A stretch of 64,000 nt of DNA from Ophiura sarsii (taxonomy: Eukaryota > Echinodermata > Ophiuroidea > Amphilepidida > Ophiuridae): contig CM069444.1 in NCBI GenBank assembly GCA_035610835.1, positions 4,143,172 through 4,207,171 of the forward strand, read 5' to 3'. The position numbers and the translations under genes were made by a program. This document shows, in pieces, positions 24,735-36,817 of this stretch. How positions within the stretch are numbered: the stretch's first letter is position 1; each line of letters begins with the position of its first letter. The notes under the pieces are model-generated. The model saw nothing but the letters and a program-made list of their open reading frames with translations. It was not told where the DNA came from and did no database searches.

Positions 24735-24991
24735 CTTGTTGTAGGCTTCATAAAGAACATTTCCATTGCTATCCTCGATAATGACAGTCGCTAATGGGTC
24801 ATCAGATGGGTCGCTGGTTTCTGTTAGATGTAGCTCCGTGAGTGTAACCGGGTCAGACAATATAGTCACAATAGTAGCTGTTGAAAGTGCCGCTACTGTA
24901 ACAGGATCTCCAGGTGAATTCGCCTCTACGCCATCGACTATCTGAGATGCGATCAGGTTCGCAACGTCGTTTAAGTCTTCATTGCAATGTA
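24735..24991 (-). CDS. e21: B half of domain D9
   Basis: 85 codons, phase 1 to 0; acceptor ttctag, donor gtaatc; it has no ATG. VHCNEDLNDVANLIASQIVD, then ALSTATIVTILSDPVTL, ELHLTETSDPSDD, IIEDSNGNVLYEAYNK. Clear paralogue of e26. The P-V-T-L-x-x-L-x-L strand replaces the KPxVLM form of first-in-unit domains. Confidence 0.92.
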
Positions 24992-26572
24992 CTAGAAAAA
25001 AAGGGGAATTAATTGGTTCGATGAGTCATTTGTATGCAAAGGAAGTAGAGATATAAAGAGACGATTCTGGAACATTTAATCCCATCGTCAGTGGATGTTA
25101 TGAGGTCAAATGAGACATTTAAAAATCCTCGAAGACGTGCGTGAGGGCATCCAGCATCACACACGGATGACTGCATACACATTTCCAATAAATAGAGCTT
25201 TAAGCTTTAATACCGCAACCAATGACATCCGTGTAATAGTCACTTGAACCACATGCTAGGACTGTGTCTGTGTGTCAGCCTTGCTCTCACTCACTGAATC
25301 TTATATTTTTAAAGTTAACCACTGCTACCTTAATATACCTATACTTTCATTAGAAAACGTTTGGAATTGCTCCGCGTTCATATGAATGACCCTTTTGTAT
25401 CACAGCGCGTAGGGCCTCTTTCTTCTTAAAATTCCTCCGAGAAATATTGCAGGCTCTCAAGTAAAGATACATTTGGCGCGTTCTTCCATACTGAATGAAC
25501 CAGTGTCTGGAAGTGGTAGCTTTACATTTGCATCCATTTCACTACGTTAACTCACATGCAATACAAATGTCCAATATGATAAATAGAGCTTACCACAGCC
25601 AGTGAAAACTGGGGTAATAGTTTCATCTTCGCCACTCGGATTGTTGTCGTGTGTTCTAGTAATAGTAACCTCCTCAGCTATTAGCTTACTGTTTTGTAAA
25701 ATAGCTTGAATGTCAGCCCAAGGCTAAACGAATAAGAAGTGTCGACATTTATGTATTATCATTTAATAGGTGTAGAAATTGCAATTTCATTGGTTAACAC
25801 GTTTGGAATCTGATCCATATCGTGTAAAAATGAGGGCCTGAACACACATAATCGTCCTAGGGACCTATCCAAGTATTTAGTATTTGATGTATTTTGCTAC
25901 TATCGGTTCCCATTTTCGACCGTTTTTGTTGTTGTTGATTCACATCCGTATCTGTTGACGCGAAATCCGCCGAGACGTCAATTAGATAACGAGGGTGGAT
26001 CGCTATATTCATTCACAACGAATGATTGATAGTTTACGCTTAACTTCCGGGGGACGGTTTTATAGAGTGCGCTATACTGAACCAAATCTCAACAATGGGT
26101 AGATAGGGTGTTACATAGGCCTGGCTCAGCTTATAACATGTATAAAGGGCGGTTTGATGACGTTATCAAGGCGATTCGGCCATTACCCAGGCGTTCTGGC
26201 CGGTGAGGACCTGATGAGGAGGTGGTATGAGCCCGATTCCAGGCCGATGAGGACCCGGTATAGAACGGTATGAACATGGTGACAAAAAAAATCAATGCGG
26301 CCGTTGACATTTTTTGCTGATTGTATACCGATTGGACTCTGCTGGTTTTTTCTTCTATAAGACGGTAAGGGGCCTCCCAGCTTACACGGATACATGTGAA
26401 GGGCCCATCAGCGAGGGCATATAATGCAATCAATTGCCAGCTGTTGATTGAAATAGGCACGTGAAGAGCTAACTTTAAATGTTGTTCAACTGATGAGACT
26501 GGACATATAATAATTAACTCGTGTATATCGTACGTGAATGATGTTCAATTTAGAAAAATATAACACAATTAC
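24992..26572. other. Introns around e20
   Basis: No repeat boundaries seen except the e20 exon at 25594-25723. The open frames at 26131-26460 do not fit the family or splice pattern. Confidence 0.45.
25594..25723 (-). CDS. e20: A half of domain D8
   Basis: 43 codons plus one base, phase 0 to 1; acceptor tttag, donor gtaagc. PWADIQAILQNSKLIAEEVT, ending VFTGC. QNSKLI is shared with e25. Donor-side intron starts (aagctctattta type) are also conserved between the two. Joins e21 as G-C-V-H-C. Confidence 0.92.
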
Positions 26573-26826
26573 CTCATCAATAATGGAAACCAATGTTTTG
26601 CCGTCCTTATCCTTGACTACTACAGTGTAGCGGTCTAAAGTATCTAGGGTGCTCGTAGACGTCAACTCAACTTTCATAAGTACAATAGGCTTCTCGAAAA
26701 CGGTCACAAAAGGAGAACTAACATCATTTGAAGGCAACACATAATTCTGATTTGTTACTGGGACCCCATTGTCCTTCTGTGACTCTATGAATTCAGCCAC
26801 GTCGGAACCGTTGTCTTCACAATGTT
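26573..26826 (-). CDS. e19: B half of domain D8
   Basis: 84 codons, phase 1 to 0; acceptor ttgcag, donor gtaatt. EHCEDNGSDVAEFIESQ, then FEKPIVLMKVELTSTSTLD and VVVKDKDGKTLVSIIDE. Strong match to e24 (EHCEDNGSDV, P-I-V-L-M, KDKDGKTL), which is its counterpart in U6. Confidence 0.92.
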
Positions 26827-26885
26827 CTGCAATTGGTAAAATAGAGTAAACTTGTCTAGCTTTTTATTAATTGGGGGTGATATTT

Positions 26886-26911
26886 TAATTTGATTTGATT
26901 TGATTTGATTT
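26886..26911. repeat. TTTGA microsatellite
   Basis: Five or so copies of TTTGA. Could be a SINE tail, as the S1 copy at 30728 ends in the same word. Confidence 0.85.
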
Positions 26912-27108
26912 CATATAGGGATGATAAGGATTCAAGTGTAAATATAAAAGAAAGAAATTATATGTACATATAAACTTCATCGGTTTGTCGGTTTAGCATT
27001 TCTCGTTATAAGGGATTCTTGATTTTTGTCAACCAGATTTATATTAAATGTTGGTTTGTTTGGTGTGTTTTTTAGAAGAAATGAAACAGCCCAATTAATT
27101 AATTTGAA

Positions 27109-27625
27109 ATTGCTACATCTCGCAAGGCAGCAGCTTGGAGAGCCTGTGGGAACCTGAACAAGATCTGGAAATCCACCCTACCAAGAAAATTCAAACTTCG
27201 CCTGTTCGCCGCAACTGTTGAATCTGTGTTACTATATGGCTGCGAGGCATGGACCACCACCCCTAAGCTAGCAAAGCAACTTGACGGCTGTTATACTCGT
27301 ATGCTGAGCGCTGTCCTCAACATTCACTGGAAGCAACATACAACTAACACAGAGCTGTATGGAGACCTCCCCAAAATCACCCAAAAGATCAGGGAGAGAA
27401 GGACAAGATTCTCAGGCCACTGCTTTAGGAGTCAAGAATGTGTGTCAAAGCTGGTTCATTGGACCAAAGCATGGGAGAAGAAAACCTGGAAGACCTGCCC
27501 TAACTTACATCGATGTGCTAAAACAGGACACTGGTTTGGATGTCGGAGACTTAAAGACAGCAATGCAGGACAGGAAGGTGTGGAGAGCCATTGTAGATCG
27601 AGAACACTACTCGAATTAAGCAACA
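27109..27625 (+). pseudogene. Non-LTR retrotransposon fragment, 3' end
   Basis: From ATSRKAAAWRACGNL through VLLYGCEAW, WKQHTTN and RFSGHCFR, then after a frameshift near 27470 RKPGRPALTYIDVLKQDTGL and MQDRKVWRAIV to a stop. This is the usual C-terminal block of a LINE ORF2 group. The last 200 bases are nearly identical to 54327-54528. Antisense to the large gene. Confidence 0.87.
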
Positions 27626-27765
27626 TCTTGCTTAAACTAATACTAGCAAATTATATGCAATCAATGGAAACTTACATCACACCTAAGATTCTTGTGCCAA
27701 GCATGTAGTCTGTTTGAATTTATATTTTATTAGTTCTACTGCCAGCAGACTGCTAAAGACGGCTA

Positions 27766-27867
27766 TATCTTGCTAGACGTCCCGTACGGAATAAACCGTG
27801 TACTACGACAACACAATTTAATTGGTATGAGCATGCGCACATCAGTTACGGGACGTCTAGCAAGACA
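27766..27867. repeat. Short inverted-repeat element
   Basis: TCTTGCTAGACGTCCCGTA at 27767-27785 is repeated inverted at 27847-27865, about 100 bases in total. Confidence 0.85.
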
Positions 27868-28007
27868 TTGCCCTATAGACAATGGAAGACGTAGACAGTA
27901 CTAATGAAATCTCTATTATTAATTAAAAACTGATAAAGCTAAAGTTTCAACATTATTGTGAGTGGAAGGGTAGAAGAACAAAATAAAAAATGAGAGCATA
28001 TCGTGCC

Positions 28008-28085
28008 GTGCGTGGGGAAGGGATCGAACCGGGGTTCTGCGGTTAACAAGCGAAGGACAAGGTATTCACTTAACGGAAGTATTTG
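28008..28085 (-). pseudogene. tRNA-like B-box sequence
   Basis: Minus strand reads CCGGTTCGATCCC preceded by an arm-like segment, resembling a tRNA 3' half. No good acceptor stem. Likely tRNA relic or SINE head. Confidence 0.4.
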
Positions 28086-28117
28086 TGTTAAGAGATGTGT
28101 TATAATTGTATATAGGG

Positions 28118-28998
28118 GAATATGGGGCAACTGGTCCTATGGGGCACCTGGTCCGAAATGAAGGATTTTGTAATTGTAGGGGCATATTGCTTCCTTTTGA
28201 ACAGTACGACTTATGTTGAAACTTGACATATATCCTTACCTTTCCTTTCTTTTGCAACTTTAGGGTATTTACACATGTCATATTCTCCAGATCTTTGAAG
28301 ACACCTCCTTTAGTGACTTATTGAAAATTCACAGATAGTATGGGCGATTTGTGAAGATGTGTTTAGATCATGTTTAATGTATTTTAAATGATTGATATAA
28401 TGTAACATATTATACATGCAGTACAGTCATCTGAAGATGCTAAGTGCATATTGCATTTGATGGGTACTATATCGTGTGTGCTCAGCGACTTTCCGAAATA
28501 TGATTAAAACCATAGGTTGTGGGTGTAACGATAAACCTCTGTATTATGAATTACATTATATTTTAAATGGTGTCTATACATATATTTGCAATGACGAAAT
28601 ATCATGATTTATGTATTTTAATTATTGCTTTTTGTATATATTAACCGTTGGGTCATCATTGTCATATTGACCAACTTCCCCTGTAACATGAAAAGCTGGC
28701 TAAATGTCAAGATGGTTTATTATAAGTACTAAATGATGATTATATGAAGTAAATAAAATCATTAAAGAAAGGGGTATATATAGACAAATGTATGGGGCAT
28801 GAATGTATGAATATCACAACCATGTAACTATTTAACTAGGTGCATACCGTTTTATTTAATAAACGTACAATCGAACATTTCGCTTGCTTTGTTTCCGTGT
28901 TGTCATTCACTGATTTCTGTGTATTCTAACCGTTGGAACATACATGTACAGGACCAGTTGCCCCAATGATGGGGTAACTGGTCCGTGCCAAGTAAAGT
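28118..28998. mobile_element. Inverted-repeat element ending GGGGCAACTGGTCC
   Basis: Left end has two spaced copies of ATGGGGCA(A/C)CTGGTCC; right end has the inverted GGACCAGTTGCCCCA followed by a direct copy. AT-rich interior of 800 bases with no transposase. Confidence 0.7.
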
Positions 28999-29080
28999 TT
29001 TCAATCTGATAGTATCAACGTATGCCTATTGAGTAAATGAGTTGTATTGAGTTAAGAAAAGTAAAATGTGTTGTACGTAC

Positions 29081-29107
29081 CTGGTTCAGGTGGAGGAAGT
29101 GCTTCTT
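29081..29107 (-). CDS. e18: minimal linker exon between U4 and U5
   Basis: Nine codons only, phase 1 to 1; acceptor atacag, donor gtacgt. Reads EALPPPEP, extended by split codons at both ends. Shares its first residues and the donor with e13 but has lost or never gained the Thr-Pro run. Accepted because both splice sites are good and the reading frame and position in the unit fit. Confidence 0.78.
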
Positions 29108-29576
29108 CTGTATGAGAAACATAAAGAAAAGCAATATTATCAGTTAAAAGTGTGATCATCAAGGTGGCATGCAGTGCCTATGTCTTTTGGTCTGTTGTTT
29201 GCATGGCTCTTTAGCTTTAATTACCATATAAAGACGTTCATGTCAACTCTATTCAATTTTGACTCCGAACACAGATCGACCATTTCAAGCGAAGTTCATT
29301 TAAAGCACATATTTATGTTTACATTTGGGTTTATGTTTCTTATTTGAATATATTCTACAATATATTACATCATAGCAAAACGGGTTCTGTCTTAAACGTT
29401 ATGTTAATAATAAATTCATTTTATTGCAATAACTATTTTTGATTTGTCTCGTAAACTAATACATTGTCACACTTTCTGGGATATTTGATGAAGTACACCT
29501 GTTCTCTGTCCAAATATCGAGCGTAAGCAATTCATTTAGAACACTTTCAAGTTTCTTCTGAAGTCATTAGTTGAAT

Positions 29577-30262
29577 ATAAACTGCGCCAATAAAGTATCG
29601 AAACACTTACAAATGGTCAGATTTATCGGAACCTGAATTAGTATGCAAAATAATAATTAAATAATTCGATTCACAGTTATCTTCTGCGCATTTTGACACC
29701 TCTTTTGTTGCGCTATGATGTTGTTTGGCGGATTTATGGGCACTTGAGTGGCTTACAGTCGAATTCTAAAGTTGCAAAAGCTCCTATTCACCCCAATTCC
29801 ACAAAGGAACTCGCACAAAGCATCACACACAGACAAAATTAAGACAAAAGACACCAATTTGTTCTGTTTACTTAACCATGACAATTAATGATTGATTAAT
29901 TATTGATTTATGCCTCCCATCTCTGACCCTTTTGTTTTGTTATTGAAAATTAATGCTGATATTCATTGCAATCGATTTATCCAACACGCGACATACACAT
30001 CATTTAAAAAAGGCGGGCAAAAATAATGATGATCTTATTCGTTGCTAGAACAGGGGCTTTTGCAACTTGAGAATTCGACTTTAAGCCACTCAAGTGCCCA
30101 TAAATCCGCCAAACAACATCATAGCGCAACAAAAGAGGTGTCAAAATGCGCAGAAGATAACTGTGAATCGAATTATTTAATTATTTGTTTGCATACTAAT
30201 TCAGGTTCTGATAAATCTGACCATTTGTAAGTGTTTCGATACTTTATTGGCGCAGTTTATTA
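29577..30262. mobile_element. Foldback element family F, copy 1
   Basis: Arms of about 205-215 bases at 29577-29790 and 30050-30262 are near-perfect inverted copies beginning AAACTGCGCCAATAAAGTAT. Shares CGAAACACTTA and the GCG-ATTTTGACACCTC block with 37224-37693. A 260-base AT-rich spacer has no gene. Confidence 0.9.
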
Positions 30263-30727
30263 TTGCACATTCGACATCATTACCTTTTTTGCACAAACTA
30301 TTTGTTCTGTAACTATATTTAGATAAATACAAATACATGTATAACCCCTATCCATTGGTAAATTAGCAATCAAAAACATATAGTACAGTAATCATTGGCT
30401 TTGTATCGTTCTAATTCACATTGTTAATGCTAGTTTTCATTCCTTATATTTTGTTAAAGGTGTTGCTTTTGAATAAATGTAATTTTTTGTATAGGTATTT
30501 CCAATTCAAAAGGGTAAAATTGCAGACATATCAATATTAAATATAAACAACCATTTGAGGTAACCTTTTTATTGAAAATGTATAAACAACAGCATTTGTT
30601 ATAGATAGAGCGCACTGATACCCTGCTTCTAATTCCTTTCATGAGATGAATTAATTAACGTCTCGTTTCCAATTCCGAAGAAATGGTTATCAACCTGCTA
30701 CAAGGAATGACAGGGTCTCTTACGATT

Positions 30728-31075
30728 GATTTGATTTTGATTTGATTACATTTGGGTCCTACGGCCCTGGATAATCCAATAAGCCTCTATTAGCTTTTTT
30801 CCATTGGGGTCCGTTAGATGTGTGAACAGATACAGACCAGGATGATCACCTACTCTTTACGAAAGATTCTGTAAACTCTTAACTTGCTCGGGTATTGCTC
30901 TTCCGATGCACGCGACCACCATTTCTACGTGACTTCCGAACCACGGTATTTTTTGCTGCGTTAGGAAATCGTCACAATCACTTCGCTTCATTTACCAGGC
31001 TGCCGACGGCGCACATATCAGCACTTAGATTGTAATATCTCCTAACAGCTTAGATTGAAATATCCCCTAACAGGT
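30728..31075 (-). mobile_element. SINE S1, 5'-truncated copy
   Basis: Same body and orientation as 17885-18345 with about 90% similarity by eye, lacking the tRNA-like head. Tail is a GATTT/AAATC repeat rather than AAATA. Confidence 0.8.
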
Positions 31076-31344
31076 TTTTATTGATTTTTTATAAAAAAAA
31101 CTGTCATAGATATAATGTTTAAATCCCTTTAAGATGACGAAGATGTTTCCTCCCTAAGTCATTGTAAGGAATAAATCCTAAGGCAACACTTTCATTACGA
31201 TAGAATAATGGGCAAATGCAACGCATAATCGAAAAAACCCGGGTTCTTACCACGCTCTATTCCAGGCATTGTATTTTAAACTGCTGACACCAGATTGATC
31301 TCTCAATTTTACCAATTTGGTTTTTAAAATGTCCAAATATATTT

Positions 31345-31571
31345 ACTTGTATATTCCGAAATATGAAGCAGTTATGTTCCCGACTTTCTCCTTTAATATA
31401 AGCTCTCCGGTTTTTTAGATCCGGTTTTGGGACACGCTGTACATATTGCCACAACTGAGAATATTATTTTGATGGCATTGGCAGAACAGGAACGGAACAT
31501 GCTTAGCGATAGATAGAGACACACTAATGTGTTCATTTTACATGTATACTGTATAACCCGATGAAACTTAC
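31345..31571. repeat. Duplicated intron segment (copy A)
   Basis: Closely matches 41900-42132, including TATAAGCTCTC, GATCCGGTTTTGGGACACGC and GGAACGGAACATGCTTAGCG. With e17/e12 it forms a duplicated block of nearly 400 bases. Confidence 0.9.
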
Positions 31572-31704
31572 CACATCCTTTTGGTGTCATTGTAAGTGGT
31601 GTTTCTGTGCCAAACAATGGACTCTTGGCATTTCTTGAAATGTGTATTTCACTCACATATCGGAACCTTGAACTTGTAATATCGTTTTGAATTTCAGCCC
31701 AAGT
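31572..31704 (-). CDS. e17: A half of domain D7
   Basis: 44 codons plus one base, phase 0 to 1; acceptor cgtag, donor gtaagt. TWAEIQNDITSSRFRYVSEI to TMTPKGC. Near-duplicate of e12 with conserved SPLFGTET. The intron on its donor side (about 31345-31571) is also similar to 41900-42132. Confidence 0.92.
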
Positions 31705-31999
31705 CTACGGAAAAACAAGTTTAGTATAAGAAATACATGTATATCAATTCAAAAATAACAATTTAAAATTAAAAATTCCAAGTCTCTTTCCCTATTATAA
31801 TACTATTGTCCGGTGTACATGTATAAGAATCTGCATACGCAGAAACACACTTCCGAAATGATTGTTTGAAATAAAGTAAGTTAGCCAGTTGAGCCACTTG
31901 AGCCAGTACACCCGAATTCTAGTGCAAAATATTTGTTAAGAAAATACTTTGGTCATGAAAAATTAGGCCTTCCCCCAGATGGATGATGTAAAGATGCGC

Positions 32000-33130
32000 T
32001 GAATGTGAAAGGTTTACGAGATGGCAAAAAACGTACTGCTGTTTTTACATGGTTGAAGAAAAAAAACTTCACCGTCTACTTTTTACAAGAAACGCATAGT
32101 ACACAATCTGACAGTCGGAATTGGAATAGCGATTGGGGATCCACCTGTGTATGGAGCCATGGAACTTCACAAAGCAGAGGCTCTGCAATCTTGTTCAACA
32201 AGAACTGTGACTTGAAACTATTAAATTGTGTGTGCGACACAGAGGGACGTTATGTGATCATTGATTTTAAAATATCTGATGTTATTTATACAATTGCTAA
32301 TATTTATGGACCAAATAAGGACTGTCCTGGTTTTATAAGAAGGTTGACGATGAGCTTGATAATTTTCATTGTGTTAATATCGTTTATGGTGGAGATTTAA
32401 ATTGTGTGTTAAACTTATCTTTGGATAAAAAGGGTGGCCGTAGTCATACCAATTTCAAATCACTTTAATTTAATGGCAAAAAGAGATCTTGTTGACATTT
32501 GGCGGTATAATAATCCAGGTAAATTTCAGTATACATGGAAGTCGAATGACAAACCACCAATCATGTGTAGGTTGGATTATTTACTCATAAGTAATGGTTT
32601 AAAGGGAAAAGTTACAAATGTTGATATTAAACACGGTTTAAAATCAAATCATTCACTGGTAAAATTAATGATGTGGAGTAAACAGGATAAGCATGGTAAA
32701 GGTATGTGGAAATTTAATGTGTCACTTCTGGACGATTTGGATTTTACTCATTTGATTCATAAAACAATTGAAAATGTTAAAATTTATGATGCTAATGCAC
32801 GTCCTGACATTTTATGGGAAACAATGAAATGTGTTATAAGAGGTGATACAATCAATTATGCCAGCCGGAAACGTAAACAGGCTAAAAGAATTGAAGAGTG
32901 TCTTGAACAAGACATAAATAATCTGGAGATTAAATATGCTGAAAATCCTAGTGAACCGATTTTAAGAGAAATTGAAATCAAGAAACATAATTTGGATTCA
33001 ATTTATGATGAAAAAGTTAAAGGTGCAATAATCAGATCCAAGGCAGATTGTACTGAATTTAGTGAAAAGAGTTCAAAAAAAATATTTTTTTCAATCTTGA
33101 AAGGTACCGTGTTAATAATAAGTCAATTAT
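32000..33130 (+). pseudogene. Non-LTR retrotransposon fragment, endonuclease part
   Basis: FLQETHS, HGTSQSRGSAILF, GRYVIIDFKI and ANIYGPNKD are the APE-type endonuclease motifs of L1/Tx1-like elements (the E of QETH is catalytic). After a frameshift at about 32390 a second segment has CRLDYLLIS, NHSLVKLM (the SDH-like end, here NHS) and the Lys/Glu-rich stretch before the RT. It stops near 33130, where another element begins, before any RT core. Antisense to the gene. Confidence 0.88.
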
Positions 33131-33137
33131 TAAACCT

Positions 33138-33396
33138 GCTCCGATTTTGAAAAACAATATCTCATATTGTTCGTATGATCACAAGGATTCCAGAAATAGG
33201 TTTTTTTTTTTACCACCGGGAATATTTTGTGTAGGTCAAAAGGTCAAGGTAACTGACCTATATAGAGTCTGACCTTTTGACCCCTTTATAAGGTACACCA
33301 GACACTCTAGGTGGTAAAAACTATCATTTCTGGAATCCTTGCAATCAGACGAACAATTTGAGATAGAGTTTTTCAAAATCGGAGCAAGTTTAAATT
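33138..33396. mobile_element. Inverted-repeat element at the end of the LINE fragment
   Basis: Arms of about 65 bases: CTCCGATTTTGAAAAAC and GATTCCAGAAAT on the left recur inverted on the right. A FANCY hairpin is unlikely; a MITE is the simple reading. It seems to truncate the LINE fragment. Confidence 0.8.
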
Positions 33397-33573
33397 GTGA
33401 CCCCATATGCAAAGGTCAACGACCTTTTTACGTTTTACCCGATAACTCGTTAACCAAACATCGGAAGTAGGGCAAACTATACTTTTTCGGAATCAATCAA
33501 AATAAAAGTGTCCTATACACTCTTGCCATGCTCGCCGTACATGGTTGAATGTTTTGATGATCAGAAGACTTAC

Positions 33574-33818
33574 CGAGTCAGTGCGAACGTAAATATTGTT
33601 TCCATTGATGTCTTTGATAAAAATGTCAAATCTGTCCGTAGAATCTACGCCCACTAAGTCGATATTCATCAATCTGATGGGATTACTGAATGTAGTCTCG
33701 AGAGTCAACGTGGAACCAGCCGCAAATGTGATCATTCCTGGTGCAGTAAAAGGGTTGCCACCGAAGTTTTGGCTCGTTATAAGGTTGGCGGCGTTGTAGA
33801 GGTTTTCATTGCAGTGCA
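33574..33818 (-). CDS. e16: B half of domain D7
   Basis: 81 codons, phase 1 to 0; acceptor aatag, donor gtaagt. HCNENLYNAANLITSQNFGG, TTFSNPIRLMNIDLVGVDS, FIKDINGNNIYVRTDS. Same length as e11. Lies just downstream, in transcription, of the intron that holds the antisense non-LTR fragment at 32000-33130. Confidence 0.92.
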
Positions 33819-33912
33819 CTATTGGGGGAAATGCAATCATATACATTTTAAGATGGAAAAGCTAAAGCGAGCAGAGAATCGTCACGATAACCAGCTTCAA
33901 ATGACCCATTAA

Positions 33913-34257
33913 AGGTAGATGTTCCGATTTTCAACTTGAAGTTTTCTATTCTACATGAAAGGTCATCCTTAAAAACGTCGTGTCCCGAAATTTGAGATGC
34001 ATAGCTATTATGGTTCTTATTTTAGACGCACAAGATGCTGTGAACTGTACCCATTGAGTAGTACACAAACTATATCGGTGGTAACCACCATTCGCGGTAA
34101 TTCAACGCTATTTCGTCGATTTCTCTGTCATTATACCGAATTAGCCTGTCAAATTTCAGTATGATGATGAGAAAAATACAAGCTTTCATATGATATGAAA
34201 ATCTCCGTATGTTTGAAATAATTCTGTGTTACGAAAATGTGATCGGGTCATCTACCT
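33913..34257. mobile_element. TTAA-flanked MITE
   Basis: Ends AGGTAGATG and CATCTACCT (extended: CCGAT and ATCGGG), with TTAA at 33909-33912 and 34258-34261. 345 bases, no coding. Confidence 0.8.
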
Positions 34258-34261
34258 TTAA

Positions 34262-35021
34262 TATGATTAAGAATTACAATTATCCATTGTGCACAAAATA
34301 AAGCCTATTATCAACAATTAAACTGTCATCCGACATTTTGTGCAATCTCATGAAAAAGCTCACATTGATTTTTGGAAGGTGCGACCGTGCTATTTTTCAA
34401 AATGTCAATCGCTCAAATAATTAAGTTATTCCCCATGCATACGTTTAAACACAAATATATTAGATATCAGCAGATTTTGTGCTCACTGATATCAGGTATG
34501 CTAAAGAATCATTAGTTTAGGCTTTTCTATTAAGACTCTATAGAGGTTTATGTCCGCCAGTGAATAAATAAGCGTCTCCAAACATGGATTGTGGAGGTGA
34601 TTAATACTGACAAACAAACAAATTCTACTAAACCACATTTTGTCAATAAGTTAACTTCAAGTAACGCTATCTTCCTGTCTAAAGCAGGTCTGGTACACTA
34701 AAACCTTGGGGAAATGATGAAGAAAAAAATAAGTCTAAGAATAAAGCATAGATTTCAGATTATACACTTTCGAAATTCCACCATAAAAGGAAGTATTGAA
34801 CACATTTTGGATCAATTTTGTATTATTGTTGCCATTCAAATTGATATATTTAGTCATTTATATTTTGATATGATATTACAAGTTGACCTGTATATGTATT
34901 GTAAACAGAAATATAAATACTCTCTAATGAATCGTTTTTGTATTATAACTTGAAAAACCCCTCGGCGTTCAGTACCTCTTTTGTAATAGGAAGGCAATCT
35001 TGAAATCAATACAACACTTAC
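34262..35021. other. Intronic stretch, nothing recognised
   Basis: AT-rich; no feature I can support. Confidence 0.45.
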
Positions 35022-35151
35022 AGCAACCAGTAACATTCGCAATTGTTGCAGTGGATCCATCTGGAGTATCGTCATACACTTTGGTAACAGTTACCTTGGT
35101 GATGTCAACTAATAGTGTGTTACTGATGATAGCTTGAATTTCTGCCAGAGT
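35022..35151 (-). CDS. e15: A half of domain D6
   Basis: 43 codons plus one base, phase 0 to 1; acceptor attag, donor gtaagt. TLAEIQAIISNTLLVDITKV, then TVTKVYDDTPDG and NVTGC. Counterpart of e10, including the unusual final t that makes a Leu codon with e16. N-V-T is a potential N-glycosylation sequon next to the closing Gly-Cys. Confidence 0.9.
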
Positions 35152-35348
35152 CTAATGATGATAATAATCAAGTCAAAAGGTTATATAATAATGAAAATAG
35201 AAATTCAAATAAAACAATAAAGGGAATAGGCGATGTGTAACTATCGCGGCAAAAGGGTGCAGTTGTCTGTAACATGCATTTTGAGATAATGATGGAATCA
35301 GACCAAGATTTTCTAGTACAGGGATATAATCTCTATTGAAATGTTGTT

Positions 35349-35480
35349 AACGCTTTCCACGCGGCAGGCGGCTGCAGACGACATTCCAAAATGTCACAAA
35401 ATGTTTCAAAAATGTCAAAATTATTGAATTCTATATACTATATTTTGAATCACCTTAGCACCACTACATTGAATTAGTAC
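35349..35480. mobile_element. MITE family M1, partial inverted copy
   Basis: Starts AACGCTTTCCACGCGGCAGG and contains GGCTGCAGACGACATTCC; only the first half of the family is kept. Confidence 0.75.
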
Positions 35481-36817
35481 AAACATGTGATTAGTATGGG
35501 CATTGGTAGTCTTTTGCGACAACAGCATGGCCCGTGCAGTGGCTGTTATGACACAACGCTAATGTTATAAATATGCTACGATGATAGTGTAATACTCCTA
35601 ACAATTTCAACATAATTATCACATACATTTACCGTGTTTGATGTACTTATATTTGTGATAATTGTACATAACTTCCTCACTCAGTGTTTTTTATAGAACT
35701 TAACTCTAACCCACGCGCACAATGACTAATGTGTGCTAATTGTTCAGATCGATACTAATAGATGCAATCGTTCAGGGAACGAGAGAATAATTATGTTGCG
35801 TTATCCCCTTATTAGATTTTCTTTGAATTAGGCATTGAAAAACAAAGAAAATAAAGACAATTTTAGAGTAATTCTTCGTCGTAAAATAAGAAAGAGTAGG
35901 CCTATCCAATCTTAACCACAAAGGTATCATTTTAAAGCATTCAAAAAGCTCCATTTGTTGATATTAAGATTTCAACTTTTTCTTCGAGAGAAAAATGCTC
36001 CATTGGTAGTGGTTGTGCATTAATCCCTTGGTCATATTATTTGAAAACAGCATAAAACGGCTGAGAAATTATCAAAATCAAAATACATGGCTAACAACAT
36101 TCTTACTATAACCACGGAGCCTGTAAACATCATTATGGAATGGTGGACCAATGGAAATATCGTGTGGTCCAGCATGCAGCACCACTACGGTGCAAACAGA
36201 TCTCCCCACCCCTCAACCAAAAAATAAGAAGAAGACAAAATGGTGCAAAACCTGTGTTTATAAAGTAAACTGCTGCAGATCATCTGATTTCAACCCTATA
36301 GATAGATAATATAAAGGGTCTATAAAACCCAAGAGAGGACTGAATTGAAGCAGTGATTGAAGTTACAACAGTTGTACTAAGCCGCATTTGTTGCCTTTCA
36401 TTGCAATGTAATGTCAATGGGAATCAGTGGACACTGGTGACATAAACCAGTGGTCATGTGATGAGAGCGTGCTGGACTGCACAACATTTCTTCTTCTTCT
36501 TCTTCTTCTTCTTCTTCTTCTTTTTTTTGGGGGGGGGGGGTGGGGGTGGTGATGTGATGGACGGTTTGTAATGATCCCTAGAAAAAAATGATATTCTTCT
36601 GATATTCTTCTGCCTGTGTTGTATTCTTACCTTACCTTATCAATATTGTATATGGAAAGGATAACTTCTCATTCACTGTTCTTATTACAATATCGTAGCC
36701 ATCATTGAAGCATGAACAAATTATTAACAACATAATTGTATGTTTATCCAATTTTTAGGGACACAAATAACCTTTGTGAATTGATTGGTAGTCAGCTTGT
36801 GCTGGGTTCATCATTAC
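35481..36817. other. Intron with TTC microsatellite
   Basis: TTC repeat at 36488-36520 leads directly into a T run and 12 G (36529-36540). The remainder shows nothing. Confidence 0.6.

Noticed and set aside
26131..26460. Overlapping minus-strand ORFs upstream of e19
   Set aside because: Two frames are open over the same bases, neither resembles the family, and no splice phase fits.
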